This document shows positions 18,784 to 27,897 of a DNA stretch of 31,047 bases, in pieces. Where the stretch lies: assembly GCA_003427395.1 (NCBI GenBank), contig BFEA01000146.1, forward strand, positions 190,840 to 221,886. The letters run 5' to 3'. The translations under genes were made by a program, and so were the position numbers. The stretch comes from Chara braunii. Lineage: Eukaryota > Streptophyta > Charophyceae > Charales > Characeae. Under the pieces are notes generated by a model. That model did not search any database and was not told the DNA's origin. It saw only the letters and a list, made by a program, of their open reading frames with translations. The number at the start of each line of letters is the position of its first letter. Within the stretch, counting starts at the first letter, position 1.

Positions 18784-18834
18784 GGATTTGAACTCACAAT
18801 CTGAATGACAGTTACATTGTCTACCATTTAGGCA
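18784..18834 (-). pseudogene. tRNA-derived sequence (tRNA relic or SINE head)
   Basis: On the - strand TGCCTAAATGG matches the pol III A box at 10 of 11 positions, and AGTTCAAATCC, starting 40 nt later, matches the B box at 10 of 11. This is tRNA-like spacing. The middle contains CTGTCAT, reminiscent of an Asp (GTC) anticodon loop. A matching acceptor stem is not found and the T stem pairs poorly, so it is not an intact tRNA gene. A G-run follows on the - strand. Confidence 0.45.
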
Positions 18835-18930
18835 CAGGGCAGGTTGCCCTAACATCCAATCTTCGTTTTCAAGAAAGCAAATGTCATTGCAGATATATTC
18901 TGTTACGCAAGGTCTCGTCCAGGTTTGAAG

Positions 18931-19165
18931 TTTGTCTTAGAATACCAAGCATGCACTTGGCCTGTGCTTGTCTTTGAATACGGGGATCGGGCAGCCCAGC
19001 CTGCGCAGGCCAGATGCCACTTGCCTGGGTAAGTTGGGCAGGCCAAAAATGTTGAAGAAAGAAAGAGTGGAAAAGAAAAAATTCCGATCTGAGGCCAGAT
19101 CTGCACTTGGCGTGAGCAGTCACAATCCTGCCTTATCTTTGAATTTGGTCATGATGGACCGGGTA
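18931..19165. repeat. Dispersed GC-rich repeat, copy 2
   Basis: Matches 1801-1975: GGGCAGGCCAAAAATG and GCCTTATCTTTGAATTTGGT are in the same order and at similar distance. It is a relative of the MITE family, without recognisable terminal repeats here. Confidence 0.45.
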
Positions 19166-19260
19166 GGGGGGCGCGGTGTTGGGGGTGCAGATGCGGTTTA
19201 AAGGGGTTCAAACTTCAAAGGGGTTTAAACTTTAAAGATCGTTCTAGCTGGCACAGCCCG

Positions 19261-19521
19261 ATGTCAGTGCTCACCCTCTCATCCAAATTCACCAGGCCAG
19301 ATGACGTTTTCTGGGCATTTTGCTACTGGAGTCTTGAACGCTTTTCCTATAAAAAAAATGAACAATTAAAACGATCTGGAAAAACAGTATGTTGTAGAGG
19401 GCGGCAATACAAACAACCTTTTCACATCACCTCTGAATTGGTAACTCAACTGGAATTTTATACAGAAAAAAGGAGAACCAGCATAAATGACTTTCATGGG
19501 GAATCGCTTCTATTTGGATGA
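19261..19521 (+). other. 86-codon open frame overlapping dispersed-repeat copy e
   Basis: The frame includes RPDDVFWAFCYWSLERFSYK and then GRQYKQPFHITSEL. The second half overlaps copy e of the unnamed repeat (19388-19458) and resembles the translation of copy a (QYKQP-ARISSEF). Apparent protein similarity between a and e may simply reflect shared repeat DNA. No domain or start context is recognised. Confidence 0.25.
19388..19458 (+). repeat. Unnamed dispersed repeat, copy e
   Basis: Reads ATGTTGTAGAGGGCGGCAAT and then ACAAACAACCTTTTC. It is more like copy a than b-d, with similarity extending about 100 bp to the right. Confidence 0.55.
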
Positions 19522-19839
19522 TCTTTGCAAATCTCCTGACAAACGATAATAAACTATGACTCGCTCAAAACGGAATTTGGAACTACAAAATCAGAAGAGA
19601 GATGTCCAGAAGACGTGCAGAGACTAAGGGGATGTTGGGAGAAAGAGTGGCAGCACAAGCAATGGGGTGTCACATCCAAAGGTAATGGTCTGACTGATGG
19701 AGTGGGGGTGGTGTGCGGGTTGAGACCCTCCTGCTTCTACTCGTGAAAAGAAAAGAAGACATGCGTTTGTTTCTCCAGTCCCCCCCCAGCTCACTGCACG
19801 AAAAGAAAGAAACATACTTTTCTGTCTACGTGTCACAGT
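19522..19839. other. No gene seen
   Basis: No recognisable coding or structural feature on either strand. Confidence 0.35.
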
Positions 19840-20086
19840 CTTCCTCCCTATTCCTCAAGCTCTAGCCATGGTGCTTGCAACCACCCAACCTATCAAGCCT
19901 GCCAATCGCCACACACCCTCCTAAATCCAACACCCCCACCCACGGACCAACTATTTACAAGGTTTCATGGAAGTATCCAGGAGTCTTTTTCTTCCTCCCT
20001 ATTCCGCAAGCTCTAGCTATGGTGCTTGCAAGCACCCAACCTATCAAGCCTGCCAATTGCCACACACGCTCCTAAATCCAACACCC
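19840..20086. repeat. Direct repeat, two ~96-bp copies 151 bp apart
   Basis: Copies at 19840-19935 and 19991-20086 share TCTTCCTCCCTATTCC, GGTGCTTGCAA and AACCTATCAAGCCTGCCAAT with only a few differences, separated by about 55 bp of unrelated sequence. Confidence 0.93.
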
Positions 20087-20690
20087 TTTTCTGCACCACT
20101 CAAGAAGCCAACTGCAGATGAAGTGTCCACTCAGCAGGGGAGCGCGGCTCCCAGGATGATGAAGAAGAACAGCAACTTGATGAAGATGAAGATCTGCCAC
20201 GTCGAAGAAGAACCGCTGAAAGTGCAGCTTTGGTGGCAGCTGACCAAACCCCAACAAACACACAAATATGAGGAAGCGCTCATCAGCACTTGGGCGCCGA
20301 GCCCAGCGCTGTCACCAATGGAATGGGCCGGCCCCAGCTACGGCCGCCAGCGGCATGCGGAGAATATGCTCTGCATACATGCCCACAATAGCGCAGCAGG
20401 GAAGCAACACGACCTCCACCAAGACCGTGAAAACAAAAGCAACGAAAAGAACCAAAAGAACCCCAAACTCGTCGGCCTCTGCCTACTTCTACCCGACTTT
20501 CCTAGACCTACAACACAGTGGCCACCTACAGACCTATCTGACCCTCCAAACAGCAAACATCTATGACCAAACAGTCACGATCCACCTACATGCATCTACA
20601 TGGAAACCCAAGGCTAGGACACACAAAAGAAAGACCTATGGGCCTACCAGTTGCCAGAAGGGCAGAAAAGGACAAGAAAGCAAGTTTAAA
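20087..20690. other. Open frames without recognisable product
   Basis: Frames of 199 codons (19967-20566) and 156 codons (20268-20738) overlap. A third frame reads DDEEEQQLDEDEDLPRRRR, an acidic-then-basic stretch, before a stop. The longest frame starts inside the direct repeat. Nothing identifies a protein; it may be a decayed element. Confidence 0.3.
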
Positions 20691-20873
20691 GGCCTAAGAC
20701 TACGAAGTAGAGACTACTTGCGACATGTTCAAGGTTGAAGCCCAACGAGGCTTCTAAGACTGCCAAATAGAGACTAATAGCTACGGGTCTAAGGATCAAG
20801 CCTAGTAGGGCTCGAAGCTAACAAACCAAACATACAAATTACAGGTCGCGGGATGAAGTCCGCCAGGCCCAAA
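20691..20873. repeat. Three degenerate ~60-bp tandem units
   Basis: Units begin near 20691, 20751 and 20812 and share a TAGAGACTA-like start and an AAGG(T/A)T-AAGCC(C/T)A core. The pattern resembles the repeated GGTC-GGATCGAACC series at the end of the element A LTRs, so it may be an LTR-end remnant. Similarity is weak. Confidence 0.4.
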
Positions 20874-21450
20874 CCAAGGAAACAGCAAACACAGTTAGTG
20901 TACAGTCCCACTGGGATACTGCGATTTATTCCAGTTTTACATACCACAATCTTCTAATATCAACACATGCTACTAAAGCTTAGTCGCCCTCGCCGTGACT
21001 CTGCACACCGAGCTGGTTCTTTTCTTTTGCGCTTTGGCCATACGATTTTGATCTTCGCGGCTGGTGTTGCCGGAAACCTGATTTCTTAACCGTTTTTCGA
21101 GCTCTGCTTTTGCTGCAGGACGCCTTTTTGGAGTGCTGTTGTGTCGACGCGTGTGTGCCCTCTTTTTGCTCTTCGCTTGTCTTTGCGTCGCGTTGCCGTT
21201 GTTGATATCTCCGCTATCTAGTGATTTCGTCGTGATTTGTAGGCGCGATGCATGTGCGGAGGAACGATGCTGTTTTTGGGGGGGTGCTTTCTTTATTGTG
21301 CTTTCATGTGGCTGTGTTCTTGGGCGAGGTTCGTTGTTTGTTTACAGTTTGGAATGGCGGGTTCGGCATCCTCTGCGGTTCGCTTAGTGTTTCGATGGGG
21401 GCCCGCTGGTGTGAGGGTGTTCTTTGTCTAGCTTCAGCCGCCCCTATGGG
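20874..21450. other. No gene assigned
   Basis: An 84-codon frame (21133-21387) begins with a hydrophobic Cys/Leu-rich stretch resembling a signal sequence, but overlaps other frames and has no further support. Confidence 0.25.
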
Positions 21451-21985
21451 GGTCCTTCTGTTGGCCTGCATTTGGTCTGGTTTTGGGCCCAGGTGCATCT
21501 GACGTGTTTTCTGCTGGGCCGCTTTCCTTTGTCATGACACTGTGTCTGCCCTCGCTCGAGCTTGGATAGCTGGAAAAAAAAGGTCAGGAAAGTTGACGGG
21601 TGATCCGGCGGTTTTACCTGGTCGTCTTCCTGGTGAAGGTGTGTCTTCGTTGCGCTGCTCGCCAGCCGCCAAAATTTCAAATGAATCTGGATATGCAATC
21701 TGTCCCGGTGCATGCTCAGGTCCTTCCGTTGGGCTGCATTTAGTTTGGTTTTGGGCCCGGGTGGATCTGACGTGTTTTCTGCTGGGCTGCTTTCCTTTGT
21801 CATGACGCGGTGTCTGCCCTCACTCGAGCTTGGAGAGCTGCGAAAAAAAAAGTTGCAAAAGTTGACGGGTGGTCCGGCGGTTTTACCTGGTCGTCTTCCT
21901 GGTGAAGGTGCGTCTTCGTTGCGGTGCTCGCCATTGGCCAAAATTTCGAATGAATCTGGATATGCAATCCGTCCCGATACATGCT
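21451..21985. repeat. Tandem duplication, two 268-bp units
   Basis: The unit starting GGTCCTTC at 21451 repeats at 21719. Both contain TCTGACGTGTTTTCTGCTGG, an A-run, TTGACGGGTG and CGGCGGTTTTACCTGGTCGT. They differ at roughly one position in ten to fifteen. The 268-bp period is not a multiple of three, so the open frames across it are unlikely to be coding. Confidence 0.93.
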
Positions 21986-23167
21986 GGTTGCTGGCGGATG
22001 GCAAGTAGTGCAGCTAGGCCCTTGCTCGCTTTGTTTGCTTGGTGGTGAACTGTCAGCGCATGAGCATTTGTGTTGTCCGGTGTTTTCCTGACGGCGGGAT
22101 TGTGATGACGACTTCCGGAAGGGCTTGCATCGGGCCTTCTTTGGGTTGGGGTGATTATGGGCCTCGCTTCCCTGCATAACATATTGCACGGATTTGGACT
22201 ATTTGTGGGGCTGTTGCGTTGGACCTGTCGCGCGATGTATCTGGCTCATCTTCTGTGCCGGTGCCTGGTTATTGTCCTCTTCGTTGCTTGGGTTGGAATC
22301 GAATTCCCGATGACAGAAGTTGCGGTGAATACGGTAACTGTCGGCCCTACACAACTGACTCCACAGATGAGAGTGCTTAGGGCTGCGCCGACCAGTCGTG
22401 ACACAGGGAGTATACTCCTGCCCTGGCTAAGAATTCAGATGCTCAACTGACATTTGCATTACCTCTGCTTCGAACAAGTGTATCAATAGCATGCCAGGCA
22501 GCTCCAGCGGATTCACCGGAATCCTTGCTCACACAAACGTGGCCTCCGGTAACTGGGTCAGACAGCAATCCAACGGTTCAACTCATTACCGGCATCTGTT
22601 CGGCTCGCGATTTGGTGGATCATCGTTGCCGTGGTCATGCTCTCCTCCGTATCGCCCCAGTGTTGAATGCTTCGTGATCATTACATCGTTCTATGCGTTG
22701 CTTTTTGTTGGGACTGGTCGACCAAAAATCTATTGTGGTTCTTTGACTGACGTTGGCTTCTGTGTCAGTCGACTTTTCGGAACTTTCATGGTTCCTCGTG
22801 CTCTCATTGGACTTCTGTAAGGACGCCTCCTGTGTACATTTTTGGGACCGCATTGCTGCGTTGTAACAGTTGGTCGCCAGGCTGATGTTATGTACCCGAT
22901 TGAACTTCAATCCACAACGAATTCACACGCGTGTCATTTGCCATGCCTGTCCATCTATGTCAGCAAGTTTTTCCCTCGTCACGGTTACCTGAATAACCAT
23001 TGCTCTCGCCGCACTTCGTACATATAAATAACTCGTACAAGCTTCTACCAATTTCACGATTTACAAATGGGTGCGGAACTTCCCGATCTGTACGCACGGG
23101 TGTCACATGAGATCACCATGCCATGTCGAATGGCTCTCTCGTGCGTTTTCGCCTCGTCGTCACTGCT
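21986..23167. other. No gene assigned
   Basis: Open frames up to 109 codons (22491-22820) have no recognisable motif and overlap frames on the other strand. Confidence 0.3.
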
Positions 23168-23269
23168 TTTCCTTTGTTACGAGGTGTGTTTGACATCTCG
23201 CTTTGCTCCGCGTGATGTCCATCTCATGTGTTTCCTTTGTTACGAGCTGTGTTTGACATCTCGCTTTGC
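23168..23269. repeat. 39-bp direct repeat with 63-bp period
   Basis: TTTCCTTTGTTACGAG followed by TGTGTTTGACATCTCGCTTT occurs at 23168 and 23231 with one difference. The period is 21 codons, so the local open frame survives, but this may be chance. Confidence 0.9.
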
Positions 23270-24286
23270 ATCAGGTGTTTTCACCTAAACTGCTCTGGAT
23301 ATCCATCTGCATTTTCATGAAACTGGCAATACAACTTCTGTCTCCTCAACTTGCCCTAACACGCTTTCAACTCTCCCGATATTCCCACTTCCAAAACCAA
23401 GCCATCGTTTCTACCTCGCCTGACTTTCCCCATATACCTCACTGTGTCTGCCCTCCACCATAGAACCAACGACTTCTATGTATATAAATGATTTATATAT
23501 ACATATACAAATATGTTTTCTAACTTCATTTTTTGATCAAATTCACAGCTCGTATTTTAATCGATTGACAATTGACAAGCTGACACTATTCAAACCTCCT
23601 TCTCACCCTCCAATTGTTACAAACCATCATGTCCACCATGTAACCCTCAAAAAACGTCCATACAACTTCCTCTCCTGTTGGGAAGGTTTTCACCTCCTCA
23701 AATTCGCATGTTACTTCCACCCTTGAAAAAAAAGTGTTTCTGTATGTTTGACAAAGGTCCTCTGTGTTCCCGGACTGCCTTACTCTTACGCATCATTCTA
23801 TTCCCAATTGTTTTCCCTCTATGCTGCACTCCATGCGAGCAATCACTCTAACAGTACGAGATAGAAAATATGTTTGGTGGTGTAACAATTCATCTACCGA
23901 TGATTCTAACAGAACAAAATCCTACTGCATTTCGGGTACGGTCAATTCAATGAGGATACCTCACCGCTGCTTCCCTTGATAATATTGGGGGAGAAGGGAA
24001 AAAAAAACGCCCGCGCACTGGGGCCTGAGCGGTGGAGTCATGACATACTCAGCTGAGCAATTTGCTGGGTTCATCTATTACAGACCAGCCTGGATCGATG
24101 CGACTCCGATTTAGTCTGCAGCTAACTTAAAAAGTTCCATGACGACTTCCCTGGACACGTCTGACCCTTTTTTTTAAGGCCCGAGCTGGATGTGCCTGTC
24201 CGGATTTACGACCGCAGGTGTGGCCTTTTCTGCACGACTCACCAAAAATGCGAAATCGAAATGAATCTCCACTACAAGGTCCGAAG
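23270..24286. other. No gene seen
   Basis: Pyrimidine-rich on the + strand with a short (TA)n-like tract near 23480-23512. There is no recognisable gene. The last ~110 bp flank the inverted repeat. Confidence 0.35.
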
Positions 24287-24834
24287 ATGCACTTCCGTAT
24301 CTTTCTTCTTCTGTGATTTTGGTGGGTAGTAGTGTGATGAGGCCTGTGCCCGGCAGAAACAAATGGGAAAATTTGGCCCCTGGATCGCCAGTGGCCTTGT
24401 TTCTCTTGGTGAGTCGTAATCAATGTTGTTTTTGTCACTGTGGACACGCCTGACCTAAGGCTACTGTCTACTCCACCCTCAGCTGCTCACGACCCTCTTC
24501 TCTACGGGATGCTTCTCCCGAGTTCCAACTCAACTCAAGACTACTCTGTACGCTATAACCTGCAGTAGCGTACAGAGTAGTCTTGAGTTGAGTTGGAACT
24601 CGGGAGAAGCATCCCGTAGAGAAGAGGGTCGTGAGCAGCTGAGGGTGAAGTAGACAGTAGCCTTAGGTCAGGCGTGTCCACAGTGAGAAAAACAACATTG
24701 ATTACGACTCACCAAGAGAAACAAGGCCACTGGCGATCCAGGGGCCAAATTTTCCCATTTGGTTCTGCCGGGCACAGGCCTCATCACACTACTACCCACC
24801 AAATTCACAGAAGAAGAAAGATACGGAAGTGCAT
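24287..24834. repeat. Near-perfect inverted repeat: two 269-bp arms, 10-bp spacer
   Basis: The left arm 24287-24555 and right arm 24566-24834 are reverse complements with four mismatches and no indels (about 98.5% identical), around a 10-bp spacer at 24556-24565. The mirrored open frames starting MSTVTKTTLITTHQEK on - and MSTVRKTTLITTHQEK on + are a by-product of the symmetry. A transcript would fold into a 269-bp double-stranded hairpin. No target duplication is seen at the outer ends. Confidence 0.97.
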
Positions 24835-25130
24835 GCAGTACTCTCTACTCTACAGCAAGTTCACCAACTCTGCTCGACTCTGCTCTCTACCCTCTACTCC
24901 TGTCAACTCTTTGCTTTGCGGTCTGCTCTCTACTGTACTTCACACTGTGTCTACACTTAACGCTGTCTACTCTGATCTACCCTACGCTCTACTCTCTATT
25001 TCACTCTATTGTACTCTACTCGATATTCCACTCCACTCTCTGCTGAGTCTACTCTTCTCTTGCTGTACTCTTAATCTCTACTCTCAGCTACTCTCTATTG
25101 CCAGCTACTCTCAGCTCTCATACCTACTGA
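24835..25130. repeat. Degenerate CTACTCT-type tandem repeat
   Basis: Roughly 290 bp of (T)CTACTCT-like units with substitutions, strongly pyrimidine-rich on the + strand. CTACTCTGTACGCT at the hairpin tip has the same flavour. Confidence 0.75.
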
Positions 25131-25627
25131 ATGGAATGACTCCGCCTAACCCTTTCTGTCGCAGGCGGAGCTGCGCTGGCTAATGCAAGGAAAATAAGTA
25201 ACAGCGAGATGACAATTCCAGATCACACCATCACATTGAAAGCCAAATAGTCACACTGTGTCCAAAGAGCAGCATTGCACCAATAATACACCAATGGAGG
25301 TTCATAGCACTGAAAACCAATGTTCATGGAGAGCATACTCTCTCCTCCCAACACAAGAGTCCAGTTCCTTCACACTCACACTTGGCGCTCAGCGCCCAGC
25401 CTACTCCTACACAGCTACTACAGACTACAAAAAGACAACGCAACTGTTGACATCAGCGGCAGCCCGAAGTACTTGAAGATGTCGCCCATGCACACCATCG
25501 CCAATACAAGGTACGTGCCCTCACATCATCATCATCATCATCATCCTTCACCTATCCCCTGACTACACCACACCTGTCCTCTCTTTGACCCGAAGACCAC
25601 CCCTGCGCTTCACTGTAGTCCAAGCCA
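25131..25627. other. No gene seen; contains (CAT)n
   Basis: A (CAT)n microsatellite lies at about 25523-25546. Otherwise no feature is recognised. Confidence 0.4.
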
Positions 25628-26184
25628 GTTGGGCGCCCAACCGAACGAGGCCCAGCAGCCCAGTAGCTGCTGCATCCAGGCAGCCTCGTGGGGCCTTCCG
25701 GAAGCTTCTGGGCCCAGGCCAGGGCAGCCAGGCTGCGTGAGCAGGCCAACTCTTTCCATAAAGGAAAGAGCTCGGCCCTGGCTGCCTCATTCAGGCACTC
25801 GCATGCTGGCGGCAGCGCTGCTGGAGCTCATGCTCGTAGGCTGCTGCTAGCGCTGAGAGGTGAGGTGCAGCACGTGCGGTCGTGCAGAGGAGTTCGGTTG
25901 GGCGCCCAACTGTCTCTGTATGAGGCTGCGAATCATGCCCAGGGCCTGCATTCTTTGGAAAGGCCCAGTAGGCCGTGGAAATGTCTTTGTTGCTCGGCTT
26001 GTGTTTCTTTCAACCAACTGGCGCGTCGCAACTGCCTGGACCCCAAATATGAAATTGACAGTCGAGGGCCTCTTGCAAAAAGCCAGGCCCGCCTTCACTT
26101 AGGGCGGGCACCTCCGCCTTCACTTAGGGCGGGTAAGGCTGGAAACAGGGCCCCATAGGCCTACCGAGGACCCTGATCCTTGCA
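25628..26184 (-). repeat. Probable 3' LTR region of element C
   Basis: Lies just beyond the end of the element C coding region on the - strand, where a 3' LTR is expected, and its right half resembles the window edge (85-340). It contains the 14-bp palindrome GTTGGGCGCCCAAC twice (25628-25641 and 25897-25910) and two adjacent GC hairpins with the loop TTCACTTA (26088-26132). A pyrimidine-rich stretch at about 26186-26200 could be the PPT on the - strand. No second LTR is seen to the right inside the window, so the boundaries are approximate. Confidence 0.5.
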
Positions 26185-26224
26185 TTGCCTCCTCCTTTAC
26201 TTCGTGAGTCCTTTGAGAAGTCTC

Positions 26225-26920
26225 TCATTCTGCAGGCATCTTCCCCTTGAGTGCTCTTTCATAGCCTGCGATTACTTGAGGTGCTGTTCTCATGAGTTCT
26301 TCTCGTGTGAACCACCGGTCTTCTTAGGATCCAGATGATGTTTGAAGCTCACATGATACTGCATTCTTGGTTTAGGAGGTCGCCGCTTGCCTGATGGTCG
26401 AGGAACAGGCATCACTCGATGCTCCACGATCTGGTCAATGTCCACTTCGCCATCCATGGTTGGGGGCAGCATTGATCTTCTGGAAGGGAACTGCTCAATA
26501 GCAGCATAGGGTGCTAACTTAGAGGCATGAAACACAGGGTAGATACGCAAGTGAGGTGGGATGCGAATCACATATGAAGGACCGTCTGGTTGATCTCCTA
26601 CAATGTCTAAGATCTCCCAGGGCCCAAAGAACTGCGGCATTAGCTTGCGGGATATACCTAACACCTGCCCAAGCTCAGCAGCCTTAATCCAAACTCTCTC
26701 TCCTACCTGAAAGTTAGAGGGCCGTCTATGTGTCTATTCTCAGATGCAACCATTGCCTCTTGAAACTTCCTAATATGTTCCACGGCCTGCTGCAGCATCT
26801 ATTCGTACTTGACAGCAAACTCTATATTGTCGGGTGCTGCAGTGGGTTCTCTTTCTGGTAGCAGAAAGTCCAGGGCTGTTCGGGGCTTCCAACCAAGATG
26901 CAGTTGGTTGGGAGTCATGC
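26225..26920 (-). pseudogene. Integrase C-terminus and chromodomain of element C
   Basis: After the deletion junction the - strand reads TGMTPNQLHLGWKPRTALDF, the region after the integrase core. A TAG at 26809-26811 stands where a Gln is expected (VKYE-stop-MLQQAVEH). A frameshift near 26725 follows, then VGERVWIKAAELG, VFHASKLAPY and FPSRRSM. The chromodomain is recognisable (DIDQIVEHRV, MQYHVSFKHHLDP) but a frameshift near 26330 puts its last part (EDRWFTREELMRTAPQV, GYERALKG) in another frame ending at 26225. The gene is dead. Confidence 0.82.
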
Positions 26921-27879
26921 CGGTAGTATCCCTTCTCTGTGAGCTCCTTGAGCTGGCGGCGAAGCTCATCTAACTCCGCAGGAGACATCCTATAGATTCG
27001 TCCTCTAGGCACCTTGCTACCTGGGACAACCTCTATCGCATGGACAACCTCCCTTTCTACCACGCCTGTGGGCTCCTCAAAAAGGTCTGAATATTGAGCG
27101 ACGACTTTTTCTATCTCTGGGGGTGTTTTAACGGCCTCCCCTTTCTCAGAGACAAAAACTAGATACATGCCTTCCTCGTGATTCTGCTTATAATAGTTAT
27201 AGAAGGATGATGCACACATGCACCCGTAGTTTTTTATTAGACTGCTAACTTTGAACTTTTGCAATCTAACAGATCTATCGTTGGGCAACTTGTGAATCAA
27301 TACCTTTCTATCCCAGTCAAACTGCGGTTGCGCGACCTCGAGGTAGTACATACCTAGGAGCATGTCAAATGGCAGTTCGTCGCTAACCAGGAAGGAGATT
27401 TTATGACTCACTTCCCCTCCTCCATAGGAGAAGGTGCAGACTACGTCCTTGACATAGTCTTTCACCAACGTTTGGTGTTTGTTGGCTAGCGTAGAAGCTA
27501 CAGTTCTGCTAAGTCGCTGCACTTGGTCCCCTAAGCGCAGTCTATCCACAGAAGCACGACTGATGAAATTTCGTGTAGAGCCTATGTCTGCGAAGGCGCC
27601 AACCTTGTGGCCACCTACATCTACTTCTACCACGAAATGTTCACCCTTTGGACTTGTACTAATCATCGCCCAAGAGTCCCTGAGGTCCTTCCCTGACCAC
27701 TCAGTCTCTAACTCTTCTAGGGCCTCAGACACATCTCTCGAACAGAGCGTAGGTGGGTCTGAATGTGTCTGCGGGGCGATACGTGGGTCACTAGCCTTGG
27801 CCAACGCCTGAAGTGGGGAAGGCAACGTAACCACTTCAGCGCGAGTAAGAGCGGCTAACACTCCAACTGGCCCGAGGTG
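26921..27879 (-). pseudogene. Protease and RT N-terminus (pol) of element C
   Basis: In the frame entered by a -1 shift from gag, the sequence reads SRDVSEALEELE, then FVVEVDVGGHKVGAFADIGS, the retropepsin-type active site (Asp codon 27586-27588; Ile-Gly-Ser replaces the more common Thr-Gly-Ala), then ELPFDMLLGMYYLEV. It continues through a linker to RMSPAELDELRRQLKELTEK, the very start of RT. There the coding jumps to the integrase C-terminus at about 26920-26932, so the RT catalytic core, RNase H and integrase core are lost. The protease would cut the polyprotein and looks uninterrupted. Confidence 0.85.
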
Positions 27880-27897
27880 TTTCCCTGTGAGCCGCTC
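27849..27897 (-). promoter_or_regulatory. Candidate -1 ribosomal frameshift site (gag-pol), element C
   Basis: The - strand at 27885-27879 reads G GGA AAC in the gag frame, a canonical X XXY YYZ slippery heptamer, 21 nt before the gag stop codon (TAG, 27857-27855). A -1 slip leads exactly into the protease frame. An 8-bp inverted repeat GAGCGGCT/AGCCGCTC (27897-27890 and 27856-27849) brackets the site. The motif class is well known from retroviruses; its use here is inferred. Confidence 0.55.

Noticed and set aside
19967-20566. 199-codon open frame on +
   Set aside because: Starts inside a direct repeat and has no recognisable domain. The more protein-like acidic/basic stretch is in another frame and soon stops.
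21444-22004. 186-codon - strand open frame over the 268-bp duplication
   Set aside because: The period is not a multiple of three, so the two units are read in different frames; conservation is at the DNA level.
24674-25183. 169-codon open frame on + and its mirror on - (24127-24447)
   Set aside because: The shared MSTV..TTLITTHQEK start arises from the inverted repeat, and the + frame then runs through a CTACTCT tandem. No coding evidence.
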